Assembly (NCBI GenBank): GCA_029216955.1
Contig: JANAVB010016209.1
Coordinates: 62,001-126,000, forward strand
DNA length: 64,000 nt
Source of the DNA: Iris pallida
Lineage: Eukaryota; Streptophyta; Magnoliopsida; Asparagales; Iridaceae
Direction of reading: 5' to 3'
The notes under the pieces were generated by a model. That model was given only the letters and a program-made list of their open reading frames with translations. It was not told where the DNA came from and did no database searches. Both the position numbers and the translations under genes were made by a program. Position 1 is the stretch's first letter. Every line of letters begins with the position of its first letter. Positions 32,211 to 45,430 of this stretch are shown one piece after another.

Positions 32211-33711
32211 CTACGAGAACAATGAAGGGAACTTCTCCTTCATTTCTGACTCAAGCTCCCACGTCGACTCCTCGACCGAATGGTTTCTCCAGAGGATACG
32301 GACGAGAGGAATAGCACGGTTGCGGAGAAGTTTATCCTTGCGCTCCAAGATTTGCACCGGCTCTTCGACATATGACAAGTCCGCCTTTAGGTCCAGCTTA
32401 CCCAAATCCACCACATGGCTCGAATCGTGCACGTACTTACACAATTGTGAGACGTGAAAGATGTCATGTACCTCCGACAATACAGGCGGCAAGGCGATTT
32501 GGTAAGCTACCGGGGCAACTCGCTTCAATATTTTGAACGGACCAACAAATCTTAGGCTCAATTTCCCCTTCGCACCGAACCTGGAAACTCCACGCATGGG
32601 CATGACTTTCAAGAATACATGGTCGCCTTCCGAGAACTCGAGGGGGCATCGGTGCGTGTCGACATAGCTCTTCTGCAGCTTTGTGCTATCTGCAATCTCT
32701 CTCGTATCAACAATTGACCTCTGTACAATCTGCTCCACCAGCTCCGGACCAAGTATCTGCCGCTTCCCGACTTTATTCCAGTAAATGGGCGATCTGTACT
32801 TCTGGCCGTACAAAGCTTCATACGGCACCATTATGATGCTGGACTGATAGCTGTTGTTGTATGCGAACTCGGCCAGCGGTAGATGAACGTCCCAACTTGA
32901 CTTCAAGTCGATCGCACAGAGTCGTAATATGTCTTCGAGAATTTGGTTCACCCGCTCTGTTTGGCCGTCATTCTGAGGATGATAAGCTGAGCTAAACTTC
33001 AACTTTGTCCCCAACGCTGAATGAAGACTACTCCAGAAGCGCGCTACGAACCGTCCATCCCGATCCGAGACGATAGATACTGGGACCCTGTGCAGCCGAA
33101 CTATTTCATCAAGGTATATCTGAGCAAGGCGGTCAATGCTCCAAGTAACTTTGATGGCGATAAAGTGTGCTGACTTGGTTAGTCGATCGACGATAACCCA
33201 AATGGCGTCGTTTCCCCACGGCGTCCTCGGCAAGCCAATAACGAAGTCCATAGTGACATTATCCCATTTCCACTCTAGAATGGCAAGGTTCTGCATCTCT
33301 TCGCCCGGTCGCTGGTGCTCGGCTTTGACTTGCTGACAGGCCATACACTTTGACACAGAGCGCTACGTCCCTCTTCATGTCGTGCTACCAAAAGACAACG
33401 CGGAGGTCCTTATACATCTTGGTGCTACCAGGATGCAAAGAATATTTTACAAAATGTGCCTCCGACATTATCTCCTTTCTAAGTTCTGCGTCATCCGGTA
33501 AGCATAGCCGTCCCTTCACGCGCAACACTCCCGACTCGTCCTCCGCAAAGTCGGACGCTTTTCCTGTCGATATCAGCTTCCGCATCTTCTCCAGGCATGG
33601 GTGCCCCTTCTGAGCAGACTTAATCCTCTTCAGTAGGCTCGGTTCCACCCGCAGTTGTGCCAGTTTCACGTCTCTGAAACGAACTCGGAGTTCAATGCCC
33701 ATTCCTTCCAA
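32211..33711 (-). pseudogene. Integrase of the gypsy element with chromodomain-like tail
   Basis: The zinc-finger half (HFVKYSLHPGSTKMYKD, then CMACQQVK) is split by a stop near 33385. The catalytic core keeps its D, D, E residues: MDFVIGLP, IVSDRDGRF and NQILEDILR. The C-terminus has the GPF and HDIFHVSQL blocks and a chromodomain-like end (ILWRNHSVEESTWELES), pointing to the Del/Tekay or Reina side of the chromoviruses. Confidence 0.88.
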
Positions 33712-34160
33712 GTCATGCAGCAGTCGATCGTTGATGCATAACGAAGCTAAGTACTTCCGGCTCAGCGCATCCGCTATAATATTTCCTTTGTCCGGCGTGT
33801 AGTTGATTGATAAGTCGTAGTCTTTGATCAGTTCGAGCCATAGCCTCTATCGCAAATTCAGTTTTTCTGGGTGAAGAGATACTTGAGGCTTTTGTGGTCC
33901 GTATAAATTATACATGCCACGCCATAGAGCTAGTGACGCCACAGCTTCAACGCAAACACAATCGCCGCTAGTTCTAGGTCGTGCGTGGGGTAGTTCTTCT
34001 CGTGCGGCTTCAACTGCCGGAAAGCAAAAGATATTGCCTTATCCCGCTGTATAAGCACACACCCCAAGCCCTGGCCAGAAGCATCGTTGAAGATTTGAAA
34101 TCCCTCTGTCCCGTCAGGAAGAGCAAGTATCGAGGTCGAAACGAGCCGTTATTTGAGCTC
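33712..34160 (-). pseudogene. RNase H segment of the gypsy element
   Basis: [34 protein letters not shown] and TDHKSLKYLF motifs mark the RNase H domain. Several stops interrupt it (after EASF, after ELK, after WRH and after NLR), three of which fit a C-to-T change of a Gln codon. Confidence 0.82.
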
Positions 34161-35543
34161 CTAGAAGGAAGCTTCACAGTCGTCTGACCACTTGAATGCG
34201 ACTCCTTTCTGGGTGAGGCGAGTCAACGACGATGCAATCTTCGTGAAGTCCTTCACGAAGCGTCGATAATATCCCGCCAAGCCTAGGAAGCTTCGAATTT
34301 CGCTAACTGATGCAGACCGTTTCCAATCAGCAGCTGCCTCGACTTTCTTCGGATCGACTGCGATGCCCGCAGGGGAGATGATGTGCCCAAGGAATGAGAC
34401 GCTATTCAGCCAGAATTCGCACTTGCTCATCTTCGCATATAACTGATTCTCTCGAAGGGTTTGGAGTACCGTCTGCAGATGCTCTGCATGTTGCGCTCGA
34501 TCCTTCGAGTAGACGAGGATGTCGTCGATGAAGACTACTACGAATTTGTCAACGAACGGACGGAACACCCGATTCATTAGATCCATGAAGACGGCATGGG
34601 CGTTTGTCAGACCGAACGGCATTACCAAGAACTCGTAGTGGCCATAGCGAGTACGGAAGGCAGACTTCGGCACGTCATCTGGCTTGACTTTGAGTTGGTG
34701 ATAACCTGATCGCAGATCAATCTTCGAAAATACCGTTGCACCTTGGAGCTGGTCGAACAAGTCGTCGATGCGGGGCAAGGGGTATTTGTTCCGGATGGTA
34801 GCTTTATTCAATTCTCGATAATCGATGCAGAGCCGCATCGATCCATACTTCTTCTTCACAAATAGCACGGGCGTACCCCAGGGCGAGACACTCGGACGGA
34901 TGAACCCTTTATCAAGTAATTTCTGTAGTTGTGCCTTCAATTCTTTTAATTCTGCAGGGGTCATTCTGTACGGAGCTTTCGAGATCGTTCGGGTGTCAGA
35001 AAATATATCGATAGTGAAATCTATTTCTCGATCGGGCGGCATGTCGGGTAGCTCGTCCGAAAATATGTCTGGAAATTCTGCCACAACGTCGGTCTGATCC
35101 GCGTTTGCACCATCCTGTCTTATGTCACGGACGGACGCCAAGTAGCCTTCGCATCCGGAATGAAGTAGCTTTCGAGCAGAAATCGCCGAGATCACCATGC
35201 AGGTCGGCGATGCTTCTCCACACGAATAACAGAATTCGGGCACTCCAGGTATGCGGAAGGGGACCCTTTTTCCTGCACAGTCGATTGTGGCGTTGCAAGG
35301 ACCGAGCCAATCCATGTCCAATATGATGTTAAAGTCCTTCATATCTAGAACTATCGCATCAAGACCGATCTTTTGACCCCCAATACATATGGTTCCTCCC
35401 CTGCATGCTAAGTTTGTGAGTAGTGGCACGCCCGAAGGCATACTTACGCTAAGATCAAGGTCTAACGACACTACAGGAAATTTATGCTCGGCGGCGAAGT
35501 CAGCCGATATGAAAGTATACGAAGCGTCTAAATCAAATAACAT
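34161..35543 (-). pseudogene. Protease and reverse transcriptase of the gypsy element
   Basis: The protease start ([11 protein letters not shown]) shows the active-site DSGA altered to DLDA, so the protease is probably dead. The reverse transcriptase is well kept: [32 protein letters not shown] and the catalytic FIDDILVYS. The open frame ends in TAG after CEASF. It overlaps the end of gag by 16 bp in another frame, whereas this clade usually has one continuous gag-pol frame. Confidence 0.88.
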
Positions 35544-36900
35544 ACACCAGGTATATTATTGAAACTCAATATACCTGTCACGACAGTATCGGAAGCGAAC
35601 GCCTCGTCTCGAGTCAGAGAAAAGACACGCCCCTGAGCATTAGGGCGTCGGTCTTGGTTGTTGGATTGAGTGGGCTGAGGAGGTCGGGGTGCCTGTCCTC
35701 GATTCTCTTGGCAGTGTTGTTGTGGTGGTGCATTGGGATGATTTGGTCTATGGGCCATGCAATCTCGCTTATAGTGACCCTTCTGTCCGCAAACGAAGCA
35801 TCCCCCTTCGAGGACAAAGCACTTGCTCGTCTCATGCCCAAGGGAAAGGTACTTGGCACATCGCGATGATAGGTTATGTCCCTGGTAACCGCCATGCTTC
35901 GGACGCTTTGATGCATGATTGTTGCCTCCCGTATAGCTAGGACGTTTATGATTGAAGTGACGCACAACGTCGGCAGCAACGAAAGGGTATTCACTCTCAA
36001 GATGGAGAGCGTGATTCAGATCCTCTCCCGTGGTCTTGTACTCCGGGACCCCGATATGCGCACCGATAGAGCGTCGCAGACCCACTTCGAACTGTCGCAC
36101 ACGGCACTCCTCTGTAGGCAGAAACGTACTAGCAAATTTGGACAACTTGTTGAATTCTGTGGCGTACTGTTCTACTGTCCGGTTCCCCTGCCTCAACTGC
36201 ATAAATTCATTCTCCTTCGCTTGACAAATAGCTGACGGAAGGTACTCGACTTCAAAAGCTTTACGGAACGTGGCCCAAGAGATCGGCGCTGAGTTGTTGT
36301 CGCGTCGGATCGCTCGCTTATGCACGGCCCACCAGTCGTGCGCGTTCAACCGTAGCTGAAGTTGTGCGCAGACGACTTGCTTTAATTCTTCAATGCCGAG
36401 GAGCTCGAAGTGATCTTCCAGCTCTTCCAACCAGTCGATTGCCATGGAAGGGCCTTCGGTACCGCTAAAGGAAGTGCAGCACGCCTTCTTGAATTCTGAT
36501 ACTTCAAAGTTTATACTTTTTCGGTGCCGCTGGTTGACGCTCGGGCTCCTCCGTGTCGACTTTAATGTGTTGGATCGTCGGTACGGTGGCAGTAGGTGCG
36601 GTGACGGTAGGCACAGTCGCAAAATTTCTGTTGGTCTCCATTGTCTGGACGATCTGCTGCAGGGTATCCAGATGCTTTTGTTGAAGTTTAGCATGTGCGT
36701 CAAAATGAGCTTCGAACTGGGCCTGTCGTTCCTCTGTCTGTTGATTTCGGTTCTCGGACTGGTTCCGCTGTGCCTCCATCATGCACAGCATCCTTTCGAT
36801 GGTATCATTAGAAGGTCTGGCCCGCGAACGATACGAACTACTAGAGCCGCTAGAAGCGCTCTACTCTTGTCCGGCCGTGGGTTCCGGCACTTCTGCGATA
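35528..36900 (-). pseudogene. gag of the gypsy element, frameshifted
   Basis: Two frames. The N-terminal piece (MLCMMEAQRNQSENRNQ, ending near 36504) is a Gln/Glu-rich coiled coil, with a TAG just upstream near 36870. The second frame carries the retrotransposon gag core (AIDWLEELEDHFELLG, near 36440) and a CCHC zinc knuckle CFVCGQKGHYKRDC near 35770. The frame change is near 36510. Gag then ends at 35528 in a frame different from pol. Confidence 0.85.
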
Positions 36901-36991
36901 CGAAGGCAAACACATCAGTCACAAATTATTATGGACTCATTGTATGGAACAACTTATCTCATCGATGCGAGGTCAAAGGATGTAAAGCCGT

Positions 36992-37003
36992 GCTCTGATA
37001 CCA
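36992..37003 (-). promoter_or_regulatory. Primer-binding site, initiator tRNA-Met type
   Basis: On the minus strand it reads TGGTATCAGAGC, three bases inside the 5' LTR border. This is the standard primer site of plant gypsy elements. Confidence 0.93.
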
Positions 37004-37006
37004 TTA

Positions 37007-38595
37007 TGTCATGCCCCGATTCCGTAGAATCGATAGTCGTCCCCCGGACGTGATGCCGTGCGAACCTAAGTTAAGATCGCACAAGACGTAGTCATAAGGT
37101 CATCCGAAACACAACATCAAGTTAGAGTACGCAGAGAAATTGATTGACACATTTAAAATAGAAGTAGACTTTTTATTGATATTAATATTTCATTTACATT
37201 GACTCCATTACAATCATCGTCGTGCGGGCTACAACATGACTCAACTTACAAAACAAACGCTGATGAGATAGTCGTTCCATATATTATATCCCTTTTTACA
37301 AGCAAAATAGTTACACTTTCTACCTGCGATCGAGGGAAGCCGAGTCGCCATCTATTCTTCTTTGTACTGAGTGAGGAGTCTTCAAAAGGATTTCAGAAAC
37401 ACAAGCCTTTACACGCGGACGAGGCTTCAAAAGTGTCCATACCGCCTTGAGATTTAAGCGGCACGCCCTTCGTGGTTTGGGGTACCTGCTTAGAGAGCGA
37501 GGATCAGTACACTACACTTTGTACTGGTGCGTGGCTATTTAAGTTCCAAGCTCTTATTTGGTTGAAAAGTTTATATGACTTAATGTATGAATGTTTCTAA
37601 CCATCCTAATGAATTTCAACAAGCATATGACAAGCAATAAAATTTACGTTAAAACTTACCCGCGGCGGACCGCACCGCGCCTTATGAAACTTACCATATT
37701 CTTCCCTGTCAATTGTTATCATTTTCATAACAAGTGCAATATCACGTGTGATTGGTCACTGGCATCACAAGCCATCCTGGACGTATAGCTTTGTTAATCG
37801 GGGTCCTTTCAACGCAAGTAGCTAGCTCCGTTGCAAGTCTCCGCTTAACCTGTGCTGAAACCATATGCACGACTATACACTGTTTCCTCCTAGGCCAAAA
37901 CGGTCCCGTGGCCCAGGGTTGTCGCTCGAGGAAACTATCGCCTTGTCGACAAGTTGTCCATAACCGTGCAAAGACATATTTCTCTTTTAGTTATTAAGAC
38001 ATAGCCTACATTCTCTTTAAAAATTTAATTATTTTCCCGTGTTCGTGCCCTTGCATTTATCCTTTCATTCGTAACAACATTATCGATTTACCTAGGAAGG
38101 GGGTCGAGAAGAGAAGGGTCAGCCACTCATTTTGAGTTTACTTCAGGCGAGAGAACTTGTTGGTCGCGCTAGACGTCGCCTACGCGATTACCTAAAATCG
38201 CACAAGCAACCGATTAGAACACTGCATTATTCAAGAATTTCGATAGGAAATACGATTTCGAAATGTAAGCCATGAAGACCATCGAAAATATTCACGAAAA
38301 TGCATTCAGAAAACAAAGCCAAAACCAACGCAAGCGGCGTGAAAAACAGAGCAACAGGAGGTCTCTTCCGACTCAGCCGCAGAGTCAATCCTTGAGGCGC
38401 AACCCACTGAATATGGGACTTGGTTCCGAATAAGCCATTCCATAACGGGGAATGCATCTTAATTCAACCGTTCCCGTTCGATCGATTCGATCGATCCCGA
38501 CCTATCGGTCCCGACCAAATCGATAGCGACAGTGTTCCTTTCTCGCGCACCCCATGGACAGAGTACGGGGCACGATATAGGGATGGGGCACTACA
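37007..38595 (-). repeat. 5' LTR of the gypsy element
   Basis: 1,589 bp. As the coding strand is minus, this is the promoter-side LTR. It starts TGTCATGCCCCGATTCC on the plus strand. Confidence 0.93.
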
Positions 38596-38600
38596 GTGCC

Positions 38601-39177
38601 CTCTCCAGCAGCGCCCTCCTCGTCCTCTGGATCGTCTACCCTATGACGTCGTGAATGTCTCAGGGAACAGTGGCACCCGGATAATCGACTGGGATACATG
38701 TATGCAATGGAGGCATATCAGGATCCCGTCTAAGACTCAGTGAATCTACGCGAGTTTAAATATCTCGCATCCACTCCCGACCATGCGGCCACAAATAGCT
38801 CTCTGGTTCTTGGATATTTTGTTGGCCCATAATGGCTTGAAATTTGAAATGTGCAAATTATAATTGTGATCATATATCTCTTAATTTTAAATAGTAGTAA
38901 AGTCCTACCGCTTCAGATATGCAATCAACAAAAGCTTGCATAGAAGATTCATCTATGGCTTTAGACTTGAACCGTGGCTCCTCAAATTTGTATGCTCTGT
39001 TGGTCATACGAGGCTGTGAGACTCGTCTCACCGTATCGGTATTTATATATTGATACATACTTTTGTACTGTATTTCCTATTTTATTGGTTTTCAGAATAT
39101 TTTAAAAAAATTCAACTTATAGATTTTCTCCTTGACCGGCATATTGCCAGTATACTATTGTATGCCGACGACATGCC
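38601..39177 (-). pseudogene. PMD gene segment between the two nested insertions
   Basis: Part of the MULE PMD gene: on the minus strand NRAYKFEEPRFKSKAIDES and CISEAVGLYYYLKL (38870-39058), then REWMRDI and RRDPDMPPLHTCIPVDYPG, leading into an acidic GEGT repeat start at the gypsy insertion point. It has stops and a likely frameshift. Confidence 0.7.
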
Positions 39178-39759
39178 TGTCACTCCCATTTTTTGTTATA
39201 CATATTTTTAATGTACGTATACGGAAACTTATCTTTCTTAGCCTTGCCTTGGTTTAATCTTATCCTTGGTTTATTTTGGTTTGGTTCAACTTGGCATGAG
39301 TTGGTTTGGGTTGGGTTGGTTGAGATGAGAAGGATTTTGTATAAAAACCAACTTCTCTCTCTCTCCTTCATTCATTTCATTCACTCATTCTTCTCCATTT
39401 GCTCCTCCTCCGAAATCTAGGCAAGTACATCTTGCCAAATCTTGAACAATGTTATTTTTGTTTGTTCTATTCTCTTTCTTTTATAATTCTAAGCCTTTTT
39501 AGAACTTGGAGTTTTTGGTTTGGATGGTTACATTTTTGTAGATCTAAGTTTTAAATTTTTTTATTTTTCTTGGTTTTGATCTCTTAAAGTTTGATATTTT
39601 CGAAATTTAATGGTTCCATGTTGTAGGAAATTCAATTATACCCAATTTTGGCTTTGAACTGCTTGATTTCGACTTCGTATGAGAAAGTTATGCCATTTTC
39701 TTGTTCATGGGTTTTCCATACCTTTTGGTGCTGTTGGGACGATGAACAGTACCGCACGC

Positions 39760-40035
39760 AGTGTTTTCTCTGCCGCGCGACGTGCTTGCGCGCAACGTAC
39801 GGTATGGGCACTTTTTCCCTCGCGCACATTGTAACTTGCGCGGCCGTACGGCCGTGCGATTTTCTGCCGTGCGCCCGCGCACCGTGCTTGCGCGCAACGT
39901 GCGTCGTGGGCACTTTTGCTCTCGCGCACACTGTAAGTTGTGCGGCCGCGCGGCCGCGCGGCCGCGCGCCGTGCTTGCGCGCAACGTGCGCCGTGCTTGC
40001 GCGCAACGTGCGCCGTGGGCACTTTTGCCCTCGCG
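39760..40035. repeat. GC-rich minisatellite in the LTR
   Basis: CGTGCTTGCGCGCAACGTGC is repeated with variants and with CGTGGGCACTTTTGC spacers. GC content is far above the AT-rich surroundings. The related solo LTR has a different minisatellite at the same place. Confidence 0.85.
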
Positions 40036-42694
40036 CACCTTGTAACACCCAGTTTTCCAAATGAGGGCAATTTTGAAATTTTATAATTATAATCATTTAA
40101 TAATGATATTTAAATCATATTGTAATTTTTGATGATTTTTAATTAATTTAAAACTATTTAAAATAGTGATTAGTGATTTTGATGATTAACTAGTTAAACC
40201 CTAGTTTTGCTAAGCCTAGAGACTAACCATGACTAAGGAGCCTAGTCATGTGATTAGAAATTCAAATTACCTATTTTTAGCCTAAGGGTATTTTGGTCAT
40301 TTTGACAATTTTGTGAATTTGTAATTTATATTAATTAAATATTGTGCTAGTCCTTTAGTGGAGCCTTAACCTATAACTTAGCCTAATCTAGATTAGCCTT
40401 GAATGGTTAGGTTAACTAGTCATGAGATGATTCCTAATATCTAGATATTATAGGAAGATATTTACTCTAAGATATTTATGAGAAATTAGCCTATGACATT
40501 GATCCAATAGGAATGCCTAGAATTTGTTGGACCATCCTTAGCCACTCACCATGAACCAACCCTAACCCTAATCAGCCCATGGCTGGACACTTAGCCTCCC
40601 CCATCCTATTTAATACCTTCCCAAAGTTAGGGCTAGCCTCCATTAAGTGTTCTTGCCAAGTTTTAGAAAGAGGTAATTCTCCATCTTCAATAAATCCTAG
40701 TAAATCTATTTTAATTCTTTTTTAACCCAAACAAATTGCATTGGGTTCTAAATTCTTCCTACTTTCTGTTGGCATCAAGTGTTCTCAGATTTTGGGAGCT
40801 TTGGAGGAGTTTCACCATTGTGAAGAACATCACTCTTTGAGCTTTTTGGAGGATTTTGATACATAGAGGTAACTTCCTATATTCACCATAGAATCCTGAG
40901 ATTTTTGCATCATTAGGGAGCCCTAGACCTAACCTAACAGTAGGAATAGGAAACCCTAAGTTTTCGTGTCGTTTCGTGTCCAATCTGGACATGTATCAGT
41001 GTCCTGTGCATGGTGTTCGATGAAATGCCTAAACCAATGTTTTTATAACCATTTTTGAAACTGATTTCATGGATTTATAGCCCTATATATGAGGATTAAT
41101 TTTGCAAGAGACTGAGTTTGATTTGACACTGTTTTCGTGTCCAAAACTGGGTCGGACACGCTGCACGACAACCCCTGTACATGCCCTGCTACCCGACCCC
41201 TATTTCTCTCTATACACGACACGTGGACACGTACAATTTGACACAGAGGTGGGGGCCATTACTGATAGACCCCCCCTCGAGTTTTACGACACGTGGTATC
41301 GTGTCGGACACGAAAACACGCGTGCACTGATTTTACACACACTGTGCACGCGGTAAAATCCCTCACTGACACGCTTTCGTATCTTGGACACGACACAGTT
41401 TTATGGCGGTACAGACACTTGAACACGAGCCCCTATGTCCCCTCTAGGACTGTGCATGAGCACGGGTCATATCGAGCCCTGTGTCGAGTCCACAACGACT
41501 CGACACGCAAGCACGAGGCAGCCTTCACTGCCAGTTTCTGGTATTCTGCCACTTCGAAATTGGACACTTCGTGTCCAGATTTTGGGACACATTTGGACTC
41601 CCTTGACACGTATACATGTGATGCCTTGATTACCAACTAATTAAATTCCATATTAACATGTTTTATCAATCCAATTGCTATTAACCCAAATCTCTGATAT
41701 GGGTTCGAGTGTCAGAGTTATACTTTGTTATTCGAATGTTTAATTCAAATTTCAAATGTAAAAATATGTGTTTATATGTGTTAAAGCATGCTGGAAATAT
41801 GTGTAATGGGTTAGGGATTTATTTCATGAGTTGTTGTTTGTGTTTTGTGTTCATATGATGTTTCGATTGGCCATTTTAGGATATCTGTATAAATATTGAT
41901 TGTTCACTGATTTTCAAATGATAACCCAGTTCATATGTCAACTTCACATATATATAACATGTTGTTTATTTGCTATGGTGTTCCTGAAATGATAGGTTTC
42001 GTATTGGATGTTTGGAACAATTGAATTAACCAGTTAGCTTTAGGTATAACTGCCATTCACCATGTTCCTTTACTGTCATTTCCTGTTAGTCACACACACA
42101 ATGTTTTGATGAAAAACTGAACCTGTTGCACTGGTTCCTGTTAGACCAAAACTGAGATTGAGTAATAACTGAGGTTTGGGGTTTGAAGGGCTATTCAATC
42201 TCAGATTTGGATTGATCTCCTAACCTATTACTCATTCACTGTTTTTTTTTCCTAAAGTCCTGAGATATCTATGAATGTAACCTGAAAATTCAGAATATGT
42301 AGTATTGTTTCACTGTTAATAAGTAATAATTGAGGTTTATTAAGTTATGAACTCCTGAGTTTTGTTCACTGTTATGGAACACTACATTTCTGAGAAGTGT
42401 AGTACTGTTCAGCCACACACACACACCCTCACACCCTTCCCTATTAGCATACACACTCCACACACACACACACACATGGATTGATTGGAAGACCTGAGAA
42501 CACCATTCCCTAAACTGTTATACATCACCAATGACTCAATCCCATTTAGGATAGGCATATGGTTCAGTCCTATTGGACTGTATATTCTGTCCAGTAGGAG
42601 GTTTAGCCACATTGCTTGATTCCAGTTTTCATGAGAACCTCTACCTCAAGCTTAGACCTTACATCCTCATGGTATCTTGGTTCAGATTAGTAGC

Positions 42695-42697
<3 letters not shown>

Positions 42698-42771
<74 letters not shown>
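42698..42771. repeat. (TA)n microsatellite
   Basis: About 37 uninterrupted TA units within the long LTR. Confidence 0.95.
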
Positions 42772-42775
<4 letters not shown>

Positions 42776-43689
42776 ATGTGTAATGTATATATATTAGATG
42801 TGGGATATTATATATATATATCTATATGTTAGGTATATGAGTTAGGTTTGAGGTTGAGAGTAAGGTTATATGGGACAAGGTGATGTTATACTATATAGGC
42901 ATATACGTGATGTGACTTGTATTTGTGATATGGATTGGGTTAGATGACTTACATTAATATTAGTGTATGTTTTGCATGCCATGTGAGATAGGCATGAGTA
43001 TATGGGTTGTATACATATAGGTTAGGCTTTGAGACAATACTTTTTACATATGATACAGGTACATATGGTATGTTAATGTATAAGGATGTGTGAGATACCT
43101 AGAATAGGTGATATGGTTATAGTTGAGTTAGTAGTTTAGCCTATAGTGTTATAGTTTGTTTTGATAGCATTAGCCTTGTTGTTGACCTAGTTGACTAGAT
43201 GTTAACTTTGGTTGACCCAGAGTTGGCCAAGTTTGACTTGGACCTAGTTTGACCTAGACAGTTGACCATGTTTGACTTAGAGTTGACTTTGACCTAGATT
43301 GGCCTAGAAATCATGTAGATTGCATCGTAGATTTCATTTACCTTATTTTAAACATGTCATAACCAATACTGCTATATTTAGGACTTTGTGACTCCGGTGC
43401 AGACATCTGATATTTTATTACTCTTTTCAGAGTAACAGGCGAGTACATTCTCTGATAGTTCTTTCATTTATTTGATGATTACTGTGATTCAGTTCTAGTA
43501 TAGTTCTATTTGATTCTCTGTCACAACATGTATTAATAGTTTAGATTCATCTATTTGCAATACATGTACTTGATTTGTCTAACCCTATTACTCGAATCAC
43601 TCACAAGACTCATCTACTCGAAACACCTACAAGTATTAAATGTATAAATCATACAAGAATCATCATTACAAGAACGATAGCCATCGCTG

Positions 43690-43960
43690 CTGTATGCGAT
43701 GTGCCGTATTCAACAAGAATCACCAAACAAGAATGATAGCCATCGCCGCTTGGCCGAGCGTGCGATGTGCCGTATTACAAGAACGATAGCCATCACCGCT
43801 TGGCCGAGCGTGCGATGTGCCGTATTCAACAAGAATCACCAAACAAGAATGATAGCCATCGCCGCTTGGCCGAGCGTGTGATGTGCCGTATTACAAGAAC
43901 GATAGCCATCACCGCTTGGCCGAGCGTGCGATGTGCCGTACTCATTACAAGAATCACCTA
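43690..43960. repeat. Minisatellite GCGATGTGCCGTATT
   Basis: Units with GATAGCCATCGCCGCTTGGC and CGAGCGTGCGATGTGCCG recur about five times, alternating between a longer form with AACAAGAATCACCAAAC and a shorter form. Confidence 0.9.
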
Positions 43961-45053
43961 CAAGGATTAGTGTACAAGAATCTTACAAGAACCACTACAC
44001 TTAAATCATTGAGAAGAATCATCTACTAGAATCATCATGTACAAGAATCATTTACTAGACTCAATTGTATTAGACTCACATTGGATTACACTCAACTTAC
44101 ATTGTACAAACTGGACTTATAACATGTTACCCTAGTTCAGCTAGATCTTATTTTACAGTCTTCTTGCCATCATTCTTCTTTTATTTCATTACCTTACTTC
44201 CTTGTACCTTTGCTATTTCTCTACATCATTACCTGTATAAAACTGCCATTATCATCAATATAACTTGCTATAACTGTTTTATAGTATTTGTCATTACTTG
44301 GATTTTCTGGATGAGATGTGCTCGTTCCTGTCCTGACTGGACCTGTTGAAAATATTACAGATGACTGCCGTGAGGACGTTTGCCCTACTTGCCTTGGAGC
44401 AGGAGATGGCTTAGCTACCTTTGGCCCCGACACTCAGGAGTGATCGGAAGACTAGCTAGCAGACTTGGTTTAGTTTTCAGGTTTTAGAATTTAAATTGTA
44501 ATAACTTGAGATACGAGTTTGTATTTGAGTTTGTTTGAGATATTATTATGTAGTAGTTTATAAATGTTGTTATTTAGTTTTTAGTTATAAACTTCTGTGT
44601 TATCTTATCGTGCTTAGACTGTGATTGAGATTCTTTATATCCATACTTGTCCTCCGTTTGGAGTTGAGATTTGACAAGTACATTATATAATTGCGTGAGT
44701 TGTTGATTAGATAGTAACCTAGGACAGCGTTCTACCGCCGACACTGCGGCGTAGGCTGGACGTACCCACTTCTCGTGCCCCTACTCTAGGGTGCGGGTCG
44801 TGACACGTTTTTAGTGGTGGCCCATGCAGGTCGAGTTTATGTAGTGGTATTCGAACTAGAGTATCACTACAGCCTGCGATAGGATTGAGAGATAGGCTTT
44901 AACGGAGAGGTACTCAATCACAGTTAGGAAAAATTCTGCTTCAATTCATGCCATCTACATATCTTACTGACTTGTCTTCCTTGCAATAAACTGTCCTCCT
45001 TTGATTTATCGATTCCTGCTCAGTATTGACTTCCTTTTTGATTTGTCTTCAGG

Positions 45054-45430
45054 ATGGTGGAGACACGATCACATCGCTCTGGTACAGTAGCCGCTGGAGA
45101 GGGGTCTGCCACCTCTCGTCCATTGCAGCAGGCTGTTGAGACTGTAGCACCTTTTGTTCCTGATCAGACATGAGCTGCTGTAGCCCTTGGGGGTATGCCT
45201 CCACTTGTTCAGAGGACGACCCCAGTCATTTCTGAGACGTTTCAGCAGCAGCATCAGCAGCCACCTGCAGGGACAGTTGACGCCGTTCAGCTGTTGGCTT
45301 TCTTCAGGCAGTACATGAAGGGTCAGCAGACCCAGCAGCAGAGGAACACAGCAGAGCTCAGCAGAGGTATTGAGCTGGCAGTGACGGCAGTGGAGAGTAG
45401 GGCGCATATAGAGATATTTTCCAGTCATAG
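45054..45430 (+). pseudogene. gag start of the truncated retroelement
   Basis: ATG at 45054 after CTTCAGG; MVETRSHRSGTVAAGEG, an in-frame TGA near 45172, then PPLVQRTTPVISETFQQQHQ and a Gln-rich segment. It looks like the disordered N-terminus of a gypsy gag. It is cut off near 45430, before the gag core. Confidence 0.6.

Larger units (their letters stand above)
30567..38595 (-). mobile_element. Complete Ty3/gypsy LTR retrotransposon, chromovirus-like
   Basis: Two 1,589-bp LTRs (30567-32155 and 37007-38595), each starting TG and ending CA, with a perfect 5-bp duplication GTGCC at 30562-30566 and 38596-38600. The coding strand is minus, with order gag, protease, reverse transcriptase, RNase H, integrase, as in Ty3/gypsy. 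A primer-binding site complementary to initiator tRNA-Met lies next to the 5' LTR. The LTRs differ at several percent of positions, mostly transitions, so the insertion is not recent. It sits in the repeat-coding C-terminus of the PMD gene. Stops and a gag/pol frameshift make it defective. Confidence 0.93.
40041..44805 (+). repeat. 5' LTR of the truncated element (4.77 kb)
   Basis: AT-rich start, a GACACG-dense stretch at 40960-41640, a (TA)n tract at about 42698-42771, a minisatellite at 43690-43960, and the end GGGTCGTGACA. The LTR length is inferred from the ends only, as no second copy is present. Confidence 0.6.

Noticed and set aside
39632..40096. Overlapping open frames of 90-150 codons on both strands in the GC-rich LTR part
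   Set aside because: They are translations of a GC-rich minisatellite without stop codons, not genes.
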